Of a stretch of 64,000 nucleotides of DNA, positions 44,162-53,054 are shown one piece after another. Location: contig NZ_JBAIYU010000017.1 of the NCBI RefSeq assembly GCF_036763085.1, forward strand, positions 263,634 to 327,633. Reading direction: 5' to 3'. The stretch comes from JBAIYU01 sp036763085. Lineage in GTDB: Bacteria; Bacillota; Negativicutes; DSM-1736; Dendrosporobacteraceae. The translations under genes and the position numbers were made by a program. The number at the start of each line of letters is the position of its first letter. Positions within the stretch are counted from its first letter, which is position 1. The notes under the pieces are model-generated. The model saw nothing but the letters and a program-made list of their open reading frames with translations. It was not told the origin of the DNA and ran no database searches.

Positions 44162-45532
44162 TTTATTGCTAGATGTTGTTTTAGTTCCTACTACTATTAC
44201 TTTATCTACCGGCTTGAATTCATCATAAGCAAGGAATTCTCTACTTATCTCCACCCCGTTCACTTTTCTAATGCGGTGTGTAGTAATATTAATACCCTTT
44301 TGCCCTTCTGTTTCTATAACCCGTTTTCCAAATGCTAGATTTCGATCTTGCTTTATTATAGTGCTTGGCTCAATAGATTTACTATCAGTTGTTATGATCT
44401 CAATTTCGGGAGCTGTATTAATCTGTTTGCCTATGATGTAAACTGTTAATTTCGATCCAGTAGTTTTTGTTAATATATAGATAGCGTTTTCTAATGAATT
44501 TTTAAACTTGAAATCAATTAAGTTATCTGCGACTGTAGCATCCCGGCCTACAGGTACATATGCAGGAGGCCTGAAGTGCGACGTTCTCTCGATTATTTCT
44601 AAGTCGGCAAGAACAGCGGCATTATATAGAGTGCTACTCACCTGACAGACACCGCCACCCCAATCCGGAACAATTTTACCTTCTATAAATACTGGCGCTT
44701 CTTTGAAGCCAGATTCCTCAACCCTTGGACCCACTAATTCATTAAAAGATATAATTTCGCCCGATTTGACCAATAACCCATCCAGACTCTTAGCTGCTAA
44801 ATATATGTTTTGCGCACGGTTGTTATGAGATTGGTCGAATTCAGTTGTATAACTTGCAATAACGCTGTCGATTTGAACTAGGTCTTGATTTGTAATTTGT
44901 GGCTTAATAACTTCAAATTGCAGATTAATTTCGGCATTGATGGATGTACGCATTTGCTCATCACATATCTCTAATAATTTAGAAATATCAATCATGTGAC
45001 CATTAGTTTCCGGTATAATATCAACAGAAGATCCTTGTATTGCTACTGTTGCGTTTTTAGGTTCTTTATTAATAGGCGCAACTATCCTGTTTAAAATTGA
45101 AGATAATTTAGCCTTATCGTAGCTAAGGCTGTATGGTACATTAATACCGCTATTTAAAGAATAGTATCTTTCAGTTAGGTTTTCAATAAGAGTACCAGAG
45201 CGACCAACATTATATGCATTTAAAGCCGTTTCAGTCGTGTTAATATTGAGATCAATGTCTTCAGGCGAAATGGTCCATGTTTGAGATTGATATTTAAGAA
45301 TCAAAAGTGGCTTATTTTTGGTTTTAGATTGATAAGAATTTGAAACTCTTTCAGCAGCTTTATCAATCGATAACCCACCTAGAGGTAGTTGGTCTACAAA
45401 TACTCCTTGGTATATTTTATCGGTAAACATAAATGCAAAGTTTGCGCTGACTAATCCTATACTGCTAAACAAAACAATTAGAGTAGAAAAAGCAATGAAG
45501 TTTGTAACCCGCTTTGGCATAACGCTTTTCAC
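44159..45532 (-). CDS. VanW-G5 cell-wall protein (YoaR-like)
   Basis: About 457 residues. One transmembrane helix near the N terminus (FIAFSTLIVLFSSIGLVSANFAF), two peptidoglycan-binding-4-type modules (about 35-250), a VanW domain (about 255-385; VGPRVEESGFKEAPVF, GGGVCQVSSTLYNAA), and a C-terminal G5 domain (about 390-455). An extracellular wall-binding protein. I chose GTG 45532, which has GGAAGG at 9 bp; ATG 45541 abuts that site, and the longest frame (TTG 45619) lacks one. Confidence 0.88.
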   Translation of the reverse strand: MKSVMPKRVTNFIAFSTLIVLFSSIGLVSANFAFMFTDKIYQGVFVDQLPLGGLSIDKAAERVSNSYQSKTKNKPLLILKYQSQTWTISPEDIDLNINTTETALNAYNVGRSGTLIENLTERYYSLNSGINVPYSLSYDKAKLSSILNRIVAPINKEPKNATVAIQGSSVDIIPETNGHMIDISKLLEICDEQMRTSINAEINLQFEVIKPQITNQDLVQIDSVIASYTTEFDQSHNNRAQNIYLAAKSLDGLLVKSGEIISFNELVGPRVEESGFKEAPVFIEGKIVPDWGGGVCQVSSTLYNAAVLADLEIIERTSHFRPPAYVPVGRDATVADNLIDFKFKNSLENAIYILTKTTGSKLTVYIIGKQINTAPEIEIITTDSKSIEPSTIIKQDRNLAFGKRVIETEGQKGINITTHRIRKVNGVEISREFLAYDEFKPVDKVIVVGTKTTSSNK

Positions 45533-45631
45533 ACCAAGCATCCTTCCGATTAATCTATAATTTATTAAAAATCTAAACTTAACTATGATACCTGCACGGT
45601 GAAATTTGCGACAAGCCAATGATATCTTGTA

Positions 45632-45667
45632 ATTAATAATCCCCGCGTAGCGGGGATTATTAATTAT
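45632..45667 (-). terminator. Intrinsic terminator of the PRC-barrel gene
   Basis: AATAATCCCCG / CGGGGATTATT stem with a 5-nt loop, followed on the minus strand by an AT-rich run. The stop codon of the PRC gene overlaps its edge. Confidence 0.8.
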
Positions 45668-46473
45668 TGTATATTCATGGATAGCTCAACAAATTTCCCA
45701 GCTAATTTTGCTTTTTGGAGAACTTCTTCAGTAATTTCAGAACCTTGTTCTACAATGAGTACACCGTTATCGGTTTCAATTCGACGGCTAGCTTTCTTTC
45801 CTAGAAGGTATTTACGGTGCCTTTCGTCAAACTTTTTTGAAGAGGTATCTTCCTCATTTTCAGCCTTATCTGCTGGAGCCACTGGGGCTGGAGGTACAAC
45901 TTCTTGCGCTATAACTGGCTCTTCTTGAACCGCGACTGGTTTAATTACTGGTGCTGTTTCTGCCGATTTTAATGCATCTGTCTTCGATGAAGCTGGCTTT
46001 GCTTCTTTGATTTCACCATCTGAAATAATTGTAACTTCTTTACCAAAGGTGAATACACGTTGAGCAGGAATTTCTGAGATTTGTCCAGTAGTATCTTCTA
46101 ATTCACAAACTGAAATGGTTCCTGTTTCATCAACTACTATTTCAGTAATTTTCCCCTGAATTCTACCTGCTTTTGTTATGACTCTAGTACCAATTATTTG
46201 AATATTGGATTCCAGAAGCTTTTCTAGATCTGCTGCGTCTGCTATTGGCAAAATATCTGCACTACTATTAATTGTTATTGCATATTCACCTATTGCGGTA
46301 ACGGCAGAAAAAGGAAGTAACTTAGCCCCCTGGTACCATTTATCATCCTCGATTGCAAGTGCAGCCACGACCCCTTGTTCTGGATTAATAACTAAAAAAC
46401 GGCTTCTTCCTAGTTCTCTACCCTCACTAATGCTAATAATAGGTAAACCAAGAATTTCTACACTTTTTTTCAT
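45664..46473 (-). CDS. PRC-barrel domain protein
   Basis: 269 residues. Two PRC-barrel domains (about 1-75 and 85-160: KKSVEILGLPIISISEGRELG, GTRVITKAGRIQGKITEIVVD), a Pro/Ala/Glu-rich linker (about 170-215), and a C-terminal basic segment containing KYLLGKKASRRIETDNG. Similar proteins occur in Firmicutes without a known role; PRC barrels bind RNA or proteins. No signal peptide. Second gene after the repeat protein. Confidence 0.78.
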   Translation of the reverse strand: MKKSVEILGLPIISISEGRELGRSRFLVINPEQGVVAALAIEDDKWYQGAKLLPFSAVTAIGEYAITINSSADILPIADAADLEKLLESNIQIIGTRVITKAGRIQGKITEIVVDETGTISVCELEDTTGQISEIPAQRVFTFGKEVTIISDGEIKEAKPASSKTDALKSAETAPVIKPVAVQEEPVIAQEVVPPAPVAPADKAENEEDTSSKKFDERHRKYLLGKKASRRIETDNGVLIVEQGSEITEEVLQKAKLAGKFVELSMNIQ

Positions 46474-46493
46474 TATATTCCTCCTAAGAAATA

Positions 46494-47693
46494 TTATTTA
46501 GTAATAACGCGCCATTCGCGAAATTCAGAATCTATCTCGGCATGGATGTCGCTTGGAATATTTTCATATTTCACAAAACCAAGACCACGCGTAATTAGTA
46601 TGTTTTTTAGAATTCGTAGATAGGCAATAGTATTTATAAAATCCTGACGCAATTGATAATCTTTCTTTATTGCCGGTAATGCAAGACCTTGAGAATAAAT
46701 TTCAATGACATCGTCATAGGCCCCTGCGCTTCTTAAGATATTTCCGATTTCGATTAATATAAAAGGTGCATAATCGTTATTAGAATATAGTTTAATTGCA
46801 GTGCTTAATACCTTGAGGGCTTCAGTGGAATTATTATTCTGCTTGTGCAGCAAAGCGCGATCAAGAAGGCTATCAAGCTCAGCCTGTTCTGACATAACTG
46901 TCTGCTCTGAGACAATGGCTTGTTCTGAGTTGAGTGACTGCTCTGAGACAACGTCTTGTTCTGAGTCGAGTGACTGCTCTGAGACAACGTCTTGTTCTGA
47001 GTCGAGTGACTGCTCTGAGACAACGTCTTGTTCTGAGTCGAGTGACTGCTCTGAGACAACGTCTTGTTCTGAGACGAGTGACTGCTCTGAGACAAAGGCT
47101 TGTTCTGAGTCGAGTGACTGCTCTGAGACAACGTCTTGTTCTGAGTTGAGTGACTGCTCTGAGACAATGGGTTGTTCTGAGACGAGTGACTGTTCTGAGA
47201 CAATGGGTTGTTCTGAGCCGAGTGACTGTTCTGAGACAACGTCTTGTTCTGAGTTGAGTGACTGCTCTGAGACAACGTCTTGTTCTGAGTCGAGTGACTG
47301 CTCTGAGACAACGTCTTGTTCAAAGTTAACTGTCTGCTCCGGAGCAACGGCTTGACCCAAACTGCATGTAGTTTGGAATTCCTCTGACTGTTCTTTTTTG
47401 CTTATGTTAATATTTGCTGAAACAGCTGTGGTTGTGAACTTAGCACTTTTAGTATGGTAAGTAATCAAATAAGCGAAGAATAATGACGGTAGTAGAAAGT
47501 ATAGTAAACTCAGCTTCACACCTGAAAAATGGCTTGATACTATCATAAATAATAAATTTATCATAAAGGCACTTGCCGCGCATGAAGCAATAGCAAAAGT
47601 ATGTAATTGAAAACCCCAAACTCTATTAGAGATTTTATTAAATAAAAGCGTACTAAATGAGATTGTCAATAAGTTAATAACTATATATTCCAT
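46494..47693 (-). CDS. Membrane protein with SEQ hexapeptide repeats and TPR-like tail
   Basis: About 399 residues. Three transmembrane helices at the N terminus (about 1-95), then 24 copies of a hexapeptide S-E-Q-x-x-x (about 140-280) alternating SEQ-D-V-V and SEQ-S-L-D types, then a helical C-terminal region (about 285-399) with TPR-like spacing (ALLHKQNNNSTEALKVLSTAI, FILIEIGNILRSAGAYDDVIEIYSQGL). I chose ATG 47693 because GGTGA precedes it by 5 bp; ATG 47705 has no clear site. The repeat is acidic and probably extended. Function unknown. Confidence 0.75.
   Translation of the reverse strand: MEYIVINLLTISFSTLLFNKISNRVWGFQLHTFAIASCAASAFMINLLFMIVSSHFSGVKLSLLYFLLPSLFFAYLITYHTKSAKFTTTAVSANINISKKEQSEEFQTTCSLGQAVAPEQTVNFEQDVVSEQSLDSEQDVVSEQSLNSEQDVVSEQSLGSEQPIVSEQSLVSEQPIVSEQSLNSEQDVVSEQSLDSEQAFVSEQSLVSEQDVVSEQSLDSEQDVVSEQSLDSEQDVVSEQSLDSEQDVVSEQSLNSEQAIVSEQTVMSEQAELDSLLDRALLHKQNNNSTEALKVLSTAIKLYSNNDYAPFILIEIGNILRSAGAYDDVIEIYSQGLALPAIKKDYQLRQDFINTIAYLRILKNILITRGLGFVKYENIPSDIHAEIDSEFREWRVITK
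46884..47306. repeat. 18/36-bp tandem repeat array
   Basis: Twenty-four 18-bp units, in pairs of 36 bp (GAGTGACTGCTCTGAGAC type followed by AACGTCTTGTTCTGAGTC type), encode SEQxxx repeats. Neighbouring units are nearly identical, so copy number is likely to vary between strains. Three reading frames on both strands stay open through the array as a by-product. Confidence 0.92.
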
Positions 47694-47800
47694 ATACGTC
47701 ACCATAAATCTACTTTACTTTCATTTCAATATCCGACACACATCACTATTCGACATACAACTACTATTTCCTGTCGTAAAAAACAAATAAGTATAGTATT

Positions 47801-49042
47801 CTACAAATTATCTATTTCTTGAGCAGCTCCCATTACGCCTATTACAGCATGCTCAAAAGTTAGGCCGCCTTGTAAATATACTGCATATGGGGGGCGAAGT
47901 GGTCCATCTGCACTTAATTCAATTGAAGATCCCTGTATAAATGTACCAGCTGCCATAATTACTGCATCTGTGTACCCTGGCATAGAACTAGGTTCTGGAC
48001 GAACATGTGCATCAATAGGTGAATACTTCTGTAGACCTTGACAGAAAGCAATCATCTTTTGTGGTGTCTCCAATTCGATTGCCTGGATAATGTCACTACG
48101 GTCTTCAGTTAATAATGGTAATGTTTTATATCCTAATTGTGAAAAAAATGCAGAAGCAAAAATTGCACCTTTTATCGCCTGTGCAGTAACATGTGGAGCG
48201 AGAAATAAGCCTTGGAATAGTAGTCGGTTATCAACAAGTGAGGCTCCAACTTCACTGCCTATACCCGGTGCCGTTAGACGATATGCCGCTAATTCGACTA
48301 AATCTTCTCGACCTGCTATATAACCTCCTGTTGGTGCTATTCCTCCCCCTGGGTTTTTTATAAGTGACCCGGCCATGATATCAGCCCCTACTGCTGTTGG
48401 TTCCATAGTATCAACAAACTCTCCGTAGCAATTATCAACAAAACAAATACAATCTGGTTTAATTCTTTTAATCGTTGAACACAATTCGGTTATTTCATCG
48501 ATTGTAATTGGCGATCGCATACTATAACCACGTGAACGCTGTATTAATACCATCTTAGTATTTGAGTTTATTGCAGATCTAATTGTATCCCAATCGAGCT
48601 TATCGTGTTTCATTGGTATTTCTGAATAAGTTATACCAAATTCTTTTAGCGAACCAGGAGTATCATAATGATGACCAATTACACTTTGCATAGTGTCATA
48701 AGGTGTGCCAGTAACTGATAATAACTCATCCCCGGGGCGTAGAATTCCAAAAAGAACTGTAGCTAAGGCATGCGTACCTGAAACGAATTGCGTTCTTATA
48801 AGCGCTTTTTCAGCACCGCATATTTCTGCCCATACCTCTTCTAATTTTTCTCTTCCGGCATCATTATAAGCATATCCTGAAGTTGTCCGAAAATGATAGT
48901 CGGAAACCCGGTTTTTACGAAAACACTCCAGTACTCGAAGAGTATTTATTTCGGAGACTTCATCAACTCTGCTAAATAATTTGCGCGATTCATTTAGAGC
49001 TATATCACGTGTTTCTAAAATCTTTTTGGAAAACGGGTACAT
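47801..49042 (-). CDS. ynbB: PLP-dependent methionine gamma-lyase-like protein (YnbB)
   Basis: 413 residues of the YnbB/aluminium-resistance family, Cys/Met-metabolism fold type I. FRTTSGYAYNDAGREKLEEVWAEICGAEKALIR and the PLP-lysine region GSLIKNPGGGIAPTGGYIAGR are typical. The true reaction is not established. It overlaps hflX by one base, the conserved hflX-ynbB pair of Firmicutes. Confidence 0.92.
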   Translation of the reverse strand: MYPFSKKILETRDIALNESRKLFSRVDEVSEINTLRVLECFRKNRVSDYHFRTTSGYAYNDAGREKLEEVWAEICGAEKALIRTQFVSGTHALATVLFGILRPGDELLSVTGTPYDTMQSVIGHHYDTPGSLKEFGITYSEIPMKHDKLDWDTIRSAINSNTKMVLIQRSRGYSMRSPITIDEITELCSTIKRIKPDCICFVDNCYGEFVDTMEPTAVGADIMAGSLIKNPGGGIAPTGGYIAGREDLVELAAYRLTAPGIGSEVGASLVDNRLLFQGLFLAPHVTAQAIKGAIFASAFFSQLGYKTLPLLTEDRSDIIQAIELETPQKMIAFCQGLQKYSPIDAHVRPEPSSMPGYTDAVIMAAGTFIQGSSIELSADGPLRPPYAVYLQGGLTFEHAVIGVMGAAQEIDNL

Positions 49043-50841
49043 TATTCCTCATCTCCTATTTCATAACTAGAATAATATTGGCTTAGTGCCCCAGGTATTG
49101 AAGCTTTCACGAAAGTACCATTTTCTCTATATTCCTTAAATGTAACAACAGATGTATCAAATAGCCGCGATAGAGCGCTGCTATCAGAATAAGGGATAAG
49201 CAGACTCATTTCGATAGATTGGTACTGAATAAAATCTTCTATAAAGTTTAGAAGTTTTTCTAAACCTTTTCCTTTTAGTGCTGAAATTGCTACACTATTT
49301 TGTATTGCTAATAACCTGGATAGAATAGTATCCTCCAGCTTATCACTTTTATTAAATACAATGACCGTTGGTTTAATATCAGCATGTAGTTCTTTAAGAA
49401 CTTTAGAAACAGCTTCCATTTGAAGATCATAATTAGAATGACTTGAATCAACTACATGAAGCAATAAATCAGCCTGGACAACTTCTTCTAATGTTGCCCG
49501 AAAAGCCGTTACTAGATGATGGGGAAGTTTTTGAATAAAACCAACAGTATCGGTTAGTAAGATTTCACGTCCATTTGGAAGAGTAACCTTTCGTGTAGTA
49601 GGATCAAGGGTGGCGAATAATTTATCTTCGGCTAATACGCCTGCAGCTGTAAGCCTGTTTAACAATGTAGATTTTCCGGCATTAGTATAACCAACCAAAG
49701 CAATAGTTGGAATGTTGGACGAAATTCGATTCTCACGATGTAGTTGGCGATGATTTTTCACCTTTTCAATCTGTTGTTCTATTTCACTAATTCTAGAACG
49801 GATACGACGCTTATCAACCTCGAGTTTGGTCTCCCCAGGACCGCGGGTACCAATACCTCCGCCTAAACGAGATAAAATTAAGCCTTGTCCACCTATACGC
49901 GGCATATTATATCTGAGTTGAGCAAGTTCTACTTGCAGCTTACCCTCATGAGAACGTGCACGCTGAGCAAATATATCAAGGATTAAGGACGTGCGATCAA
50001 TAATTTTAATTCCTAGTACTTGTTCAAGGTTGCGTTGCTGCGAAGGTGAAAGTTCATCATCAAAGATAACTACATTAGCATTGTGTTCTTGAATTAGCTG
50101 GGATATTTCCTGGACTTTGCCCTTTCCAATAAATAAAGCGGAATCAGGACGATCCTTCTTTTGCCAAAGTTGACCAACTACTTCAACGCCTGCAGTTTCA
50201 GACAACTGTTCGAGCTCCGCTAAAGAATCTTTTATTTCCCAGTTACCTGGTCTATCTAGCCCGACCAATATTGCTCGTTCAATTTGAATTAAATTCTTAG
50301 ATTTTTTACTTGCCTCTAATATCCGATCAACTTGAGAAATCAAGTTATTAAATTCTAATTTAATAAAACTATCAAGAGACATCGGCTCAAAAGTATGTAC
50401 TGCTAATGTGTCATCTTTTTCAGTGCCGCTTATTACGGCAAAGCTTACTTGATTGAGACCATTAGGGTTCAAACCTATTGCAGCCATAAGATCAAATCTC
50501 ATTCTTTTGAGAGCTGAAATATCCAAACTGCTTAACCGACTGTCACCACCCGGATGCGTATGTATACAGCGTATCCCGCTTAAACGATGCTCTGACCGTC
50601 TACTCTCAGTATCCGGTAAGGTAACTGTTTTAATGTCACCAATTGCAACATGAGTTACTTTACCCCGCCTATTAATATAGACCGCGATTTCACGATTTAT
50701 TATCTGACTTAACTCTATAATAGACGTTGCTAAATCCTCACTTATTACTTGTCCAACAGATAAGCTGAAATTATAAAGTTGCTCTAATTTTTCAAGGATG
50801 TTTTTTCGTATTCCCGAAATATCGCCATGAAGTATCATCAA
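49042..50841 (-). CDS. hflX: GTPase HflX with N-terminal JAMM-like domain
   Basis: 599 residues, about 180 longer than ordinary HflX. The HflX part (about 185-599) has the glycine-rich GGQGLILSRLGGGIGTRGPGE, P-loop GYTNAGKST (384-392), G3 DTVGFI and G4 NKSD; it binds ribosomes and splits stalled 70S. The extra N-terminal region (about 1-180) carries Glu51 in NREIAVYINRRGKV and HTHPGGDSRLSSLD (His94, His96, Ser104, Asp107), a complete JAMM/MPN metal-protease motif H-x-H-P-x6-S-x2-D. There is no frameshift between the parts; the ATG is the first in the frame behind AGGAGTGAG. Confidence 0.93.
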   Translation of the reverse strand: MMILHGDISGIRKNILEKLEQLYNFSLSVGQVISEDLATSIIELSQIINREIAVYINRRGKVTHVAIGDIKTVTLPDTESRRSEHRLSGIRCIHTHPGGDSRLSSLDISALKRMRFDLMAAIGLNPNGLNQVSFAVISGTEKDDTLAVHTFEPMSLDSFIKLEFNNLISQVDRILEASKKSKNLIQIERAILVGLDRPGNWEIKDSLAELEQLSETAGVEVVGQLWQKKDRPDSALFIGKGKVQEISQLIQEHNANVVIFDDELSPSQQRNLEQVLGIKIIDRTSLILDIFAQRARSHEGKLQVELAQLRYNMPRIGGQGLILSRLGGGIGTRGPGETKLEVDKRRIRSRISEIEQQIEKVKNHRQLHRENRISSNIPTIALVGYTNAGKSTLLNRLTAAGVLAEDKLFATLDPTTRKVTLPNGREILLTDTVGFIQKLPHHLVTAFRATLEEVVQADLLLHVVDSSHSNYDLQMEAVSKVLKELHADIKPTVIVFNKSDKLEDTILSRLLAIQNSVAISALKGKGLEKLLNFIEDFIQYQSIEMSLLIPYSDSSALSRLFDTSVVTFKEYRENGTFVKASIPGALSQYYSSYEIGDEE

Positions 50842-50865
50842 ATCTCACTCCTTTATATTTTTTAA

Positions 50866-50892
50866 TAAAAATAGAGGCTTGTTTAGCCTCGA
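50866..50892 (-). terminator. Intrinsic terminator upstream of hflX
   Basis: On the minus strand GAGGCTAAACAAGCCTC followed by TATTTTTATT; ends the gene cluster to the right. Confidence 0.85.
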
Positions 50893-50896
50893 ATTA

Positions 50897-51217
50897 CTAT
50901 TGAAACGAATTAACATTTTGCCCTGCATGGCTTATAAGAGCGATTACAGCAAGTAAGTATATTAACGATGAAATGCACCGAATTAATATACTAGGTGAGT
51001 TAATACCAGGCAAGTATTTCTTGCATTCCATAGGCTTAAGACAAATCGTACCAAAAAAAATAATAACGGCTATAAATGTAAATGTCAATTTATAATTTAA
51101 ATACCATGCAGTGAATAGGCAGCTTGCAGTTAGCAAAATTAATACGACTAGCTTACTTTTTTTGCTAAACTCCTGACTTGATTTTTGTTTACGTGCAATT
51201 CTGGAATTTTCCACCAC
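50897..51217 (-). CDS. Small membrane protein of unknown function
   Basis: 106 residues: a basic N terminus and three hydrophobic helices (about 22-40, 46-62, 80-98). No family recognised. Last gene of the GTPase/UbiA-like cluster; its start overlaps the stop of the preceding gene. Confidence 0.6.
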   Translation of the reverse strand: MVENSRIARKQKSSQEFSKKSKLVVLILLTASCLFTAWYLNYKLTFTFIAVIIFFGTICLKPMECKKYLPGINSPSILIRCISSLIYLLAVIALISHAGQNVNSFQ

Positions 51218-51435
51218 TATTCCTCCTTCTTATGGCTATTATTACTTGAGGAATCATGGTTTATACATGACGGGCTTGCGCATAGAACACAATAGCCTTC
51301 TTCGAGTGATTGCTGGCGCAAAGTTAAAGGCATTTCGGACTTACCTTGTTCTTTGCCAATAATAAAGCCCTTGTTTTTTCCGTAGACATATCCTATAAGG
51401 AGGCCGACCAACAACATCAATAAATAGAGTATCAT
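51217..51435 (-). CDS. Small membrane-anchored protein with Cys motif
   Basis: 72 residues: one N-terminal helix (LYLLMLLVGLLIGYVYG), a glycine-lysine turn, then a CVLCASPSC segment (three closely spaced Cys) and a Ser/Asn/His/Lys tail that could bind metal. Overlaps genes on both sides by 1-4 bp. Unknown function. Confidence 0.6.
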   Translation of the reverse strand: MILYLLMLLVGLLIGYVYGKNKGFIIGKEQGKSEMPLTLRQQSLEEGYCVLCASPSCINHDSSSNNSHKKEE

Positions 51436-52016
51436 TGATTAGCCTCCTTATAGAGCAATCCTATGTAAAAAATAATAGTACCACTTATAACAGGAGTAAA
51501 TATAGTCTCATTTATCCACCACGAAGTAATGATACCAATTGCAGCGATTAACATAGTTTCAATAACGCCAAACCGGTGAGCAAAATTTCTATAGCCTGCT
51601 AATGTATCGATATTATAATCAATACAATCATCAATTAACTGTATTGATGAAACAAAGAGCAGAGAAAATAACATATAATCCCATTTAAATAAGAGTACTC
51701 CGATTACAAGCACAACTAACGATTCTTGAAAGCCAGTTAACTTACTAGGGAATACTTGTTTTAGGTCATTAAACATCCCAATTATATAACTGCTCAGAAA
51801 CAGTGACAGGCTTAAAGAAGAGTTTAGACCGGCAGCTATAATTAAAAGCATCATGGAATATAACGTAGTGCTGTTTCCTAGCTTATGAGCCCAATTTGTT
51901 CGACCTATACGATTATCTAGATCTCGATCAAGATAATCATCAACAAGCTTTATTGAAGCAGCGCATAATAATACTGCTAAAATTGTACTGGCAAATTCAT
52001 ATATTCCTGGCCACAT
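51432..52016 (-). CDS. UbiA-like integral membrane protein
   Basis: 194 residues, about six helices. Two aspartate-rich segments, KLVDDYLDRDLDNRIG (about 28-43) and QLIDDCIDYNIDTLAG (about 128-143), each followed by R-x-N-[WF]-A-H-[KR]-[LF]-G, look like the paired DxxxD motifs of UbiA prenyltransferases and like an internal duplication. It is shorter than usual UbiA proteins (about 280). ATG 52016 follows AAGGAGG by 9 bp; the open frame runs on to 52193 only because it overlaps the GTPase gene. Prenyl-transfer activity is a guess. Confidence 0.65.
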   Translation of the reverse strand: MWPGIYEFASTILAVLLCAASIKLVDDYLDRDLDNRIGRTNWAHKLGNSTTLYSMMLLIIAAGLNSSLSLSLFLSSYIIGMFNDLKQVFPSKLTGFQESLVVLVIGVLLFKWDYMLFSLLFVSSIQLIDDCIDYNIDTLAGYRNFAHRFGVIETMLIAAIGIITSWWINETIFTPVISGTIIFYIGLLYKEANQ

Positions 52017-52602
52017 AGGATCGAACCTCCTTAAAGCCGTTACTATGTAAAGCCGAAATAGGTATAACGTTTGCCTGGGGAAAAGCTGAAGTAAGTCGTG
52101 GTAGATTATCTCGCGAAATCTGTAAGTCAAATTTATTTGCAAGAAGTAGATAATTATTACGAGCAACACCGTAATTATAAATATCGCGGTCAATATTATG
52201 CGGGTTATTTAGATAATCTTTTGTTAACAATGAAAGGTCTACAATGTGAAATATAAAATCGGCGCTTCGTATGAAATTAATAGTTTGAGCCATGCCTTTT
52301 CGAATGCCGTCATCATGATTTATTTGCGGTGTTAGTCCGCACGTATCTGTTAATTTAAAATTAATAGTCGTTTTACCAACAGCTATTTTTAGAATTACTG
52401 ATTGTAAAGATCTGGTTTTATGAAAAGCGGAACTACAGAGTTCACGCTTGGCTTCATCTATAGTGAAATGTCGGCAGGATATCAGTCCGTCATATGTACG
52501 AAAAGTAACGTCAATATTTTTTGTTCCGGAATACTGGGCAAAGTTTAGAGTGAACATTGTTTTTCCGGAGTTAGGCAGGCCTACGATAATAAATTCTCTC
52601 AT
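51997..52602 (-). CDS. Small Era/FeoB-like GTPase
   Basis: 201 residues. G1 GLPNSGKT (8-15), G3 DTCGL, G4 ANKFDL and G5 SAL give a plausible TRAFAC GTPase; QTINFIRSADFIFHIVDLS is the usual segment between G3 and G4. It overlaps the AAA fragment by 4 bp and the UbiA-like gene by 20 bp, a tight operon. Role unknown; possibly targets the membrane proteins encoded downstream. Confidence 0.75.
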   Translation of the reverse strand: MREFIIVGLPNSGKTMFTLNFAQYSGTKNIDVTFRTYDGLISCRHFTIDEAKRELCSSAFHKTRSLQSVILKIAVGKTTINFKLTDTCGLTPQINHDDGIRKGMAQTINFIRSADFIFHIVDLSLLTKDYLNNPHNIDRDIYNYGVARNNYLLLANKFDLQISRDNLPRLTSAFPQANVIPISALHSNGFKEVRSYVARNI

Positions 52603-53008
52603 AGTCGCACCTCCGTTAGATCTCCTGGTTCAAGTGATATTAAGTCTTGCCTTGTGGTATTTGACTTTGCGATAAGACGCACTGCTTGTTGTCTTATGGC
52701 TTTTTCAATAATATTCCTAATTGTTCGGGCATTTCCGAAGGCTTCGTCTCTTAGTCCCTTTTGTTTAGTTATTACTAGCATAAGTGAGTTTAAAGCTTCG
52801 TCTGACATAGTGTATTGACGTTTTGCGCACATTTGCTCGGCAATTTGAATTAATTCATTTTGATTGTAGTCTGGGAAATCAATATGTATGGGGAACCGTG
52901 ATCTTAGACCAGGATTGGTTTGTAGGAAACTTTCCATTTCTTTTTGATAACCGGCAAGTATTAAGATTAGATCATTTTTATGATCCTCCATAGATTTCAC
53001 GATACTCA
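52599..53008 (-). pseudogene. SpoVK/CbbX-like AAA ATPase, 5'-truncated
   Basis: The C-terminal part of a SpoVK-type AAA+ protein: VKSMEDHKNDLILILAGYQK follows the Walker B region, then sensor 1/arginine-finger LRSRFPIHIDFPDYN and the lid GNARTIRNIIEKAI. Walker A and Walker B are absent. Similarity starts abruptly near position 53008; the apparent start at 53039 (MSALFMPICIL) is unrelated sequence. The island to the right has replaced the 5' half, so ATPase activity is lost. Confidence 0.82.
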
Positions 53009-53054
53009 GTATACAAATGGGCATAAATAAAGCACTCATTTGGCGGTATTCACG

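Noticed and set aside
46884..47306. CRISPR array
   Set aside because: Units are contiguous 18/36-bp coding repeats with no unique spacers.
46801..47355. Long plus-strand and minus-strand frames (46801-47355 +, 46805-47347 -) through the repeat array
   Set aside because: An 18-bp repeat without stops keeps several frames open. Only the 46494-47693 frame continues on both sides with protein-like sequence.
52017..52193. N-terminal extension of the UbiA-like gene
   Set aside because: It lies wholly inside the GTPase gene, and a good binding site (AAGGAGG) precedes the internal ATG at 52016.
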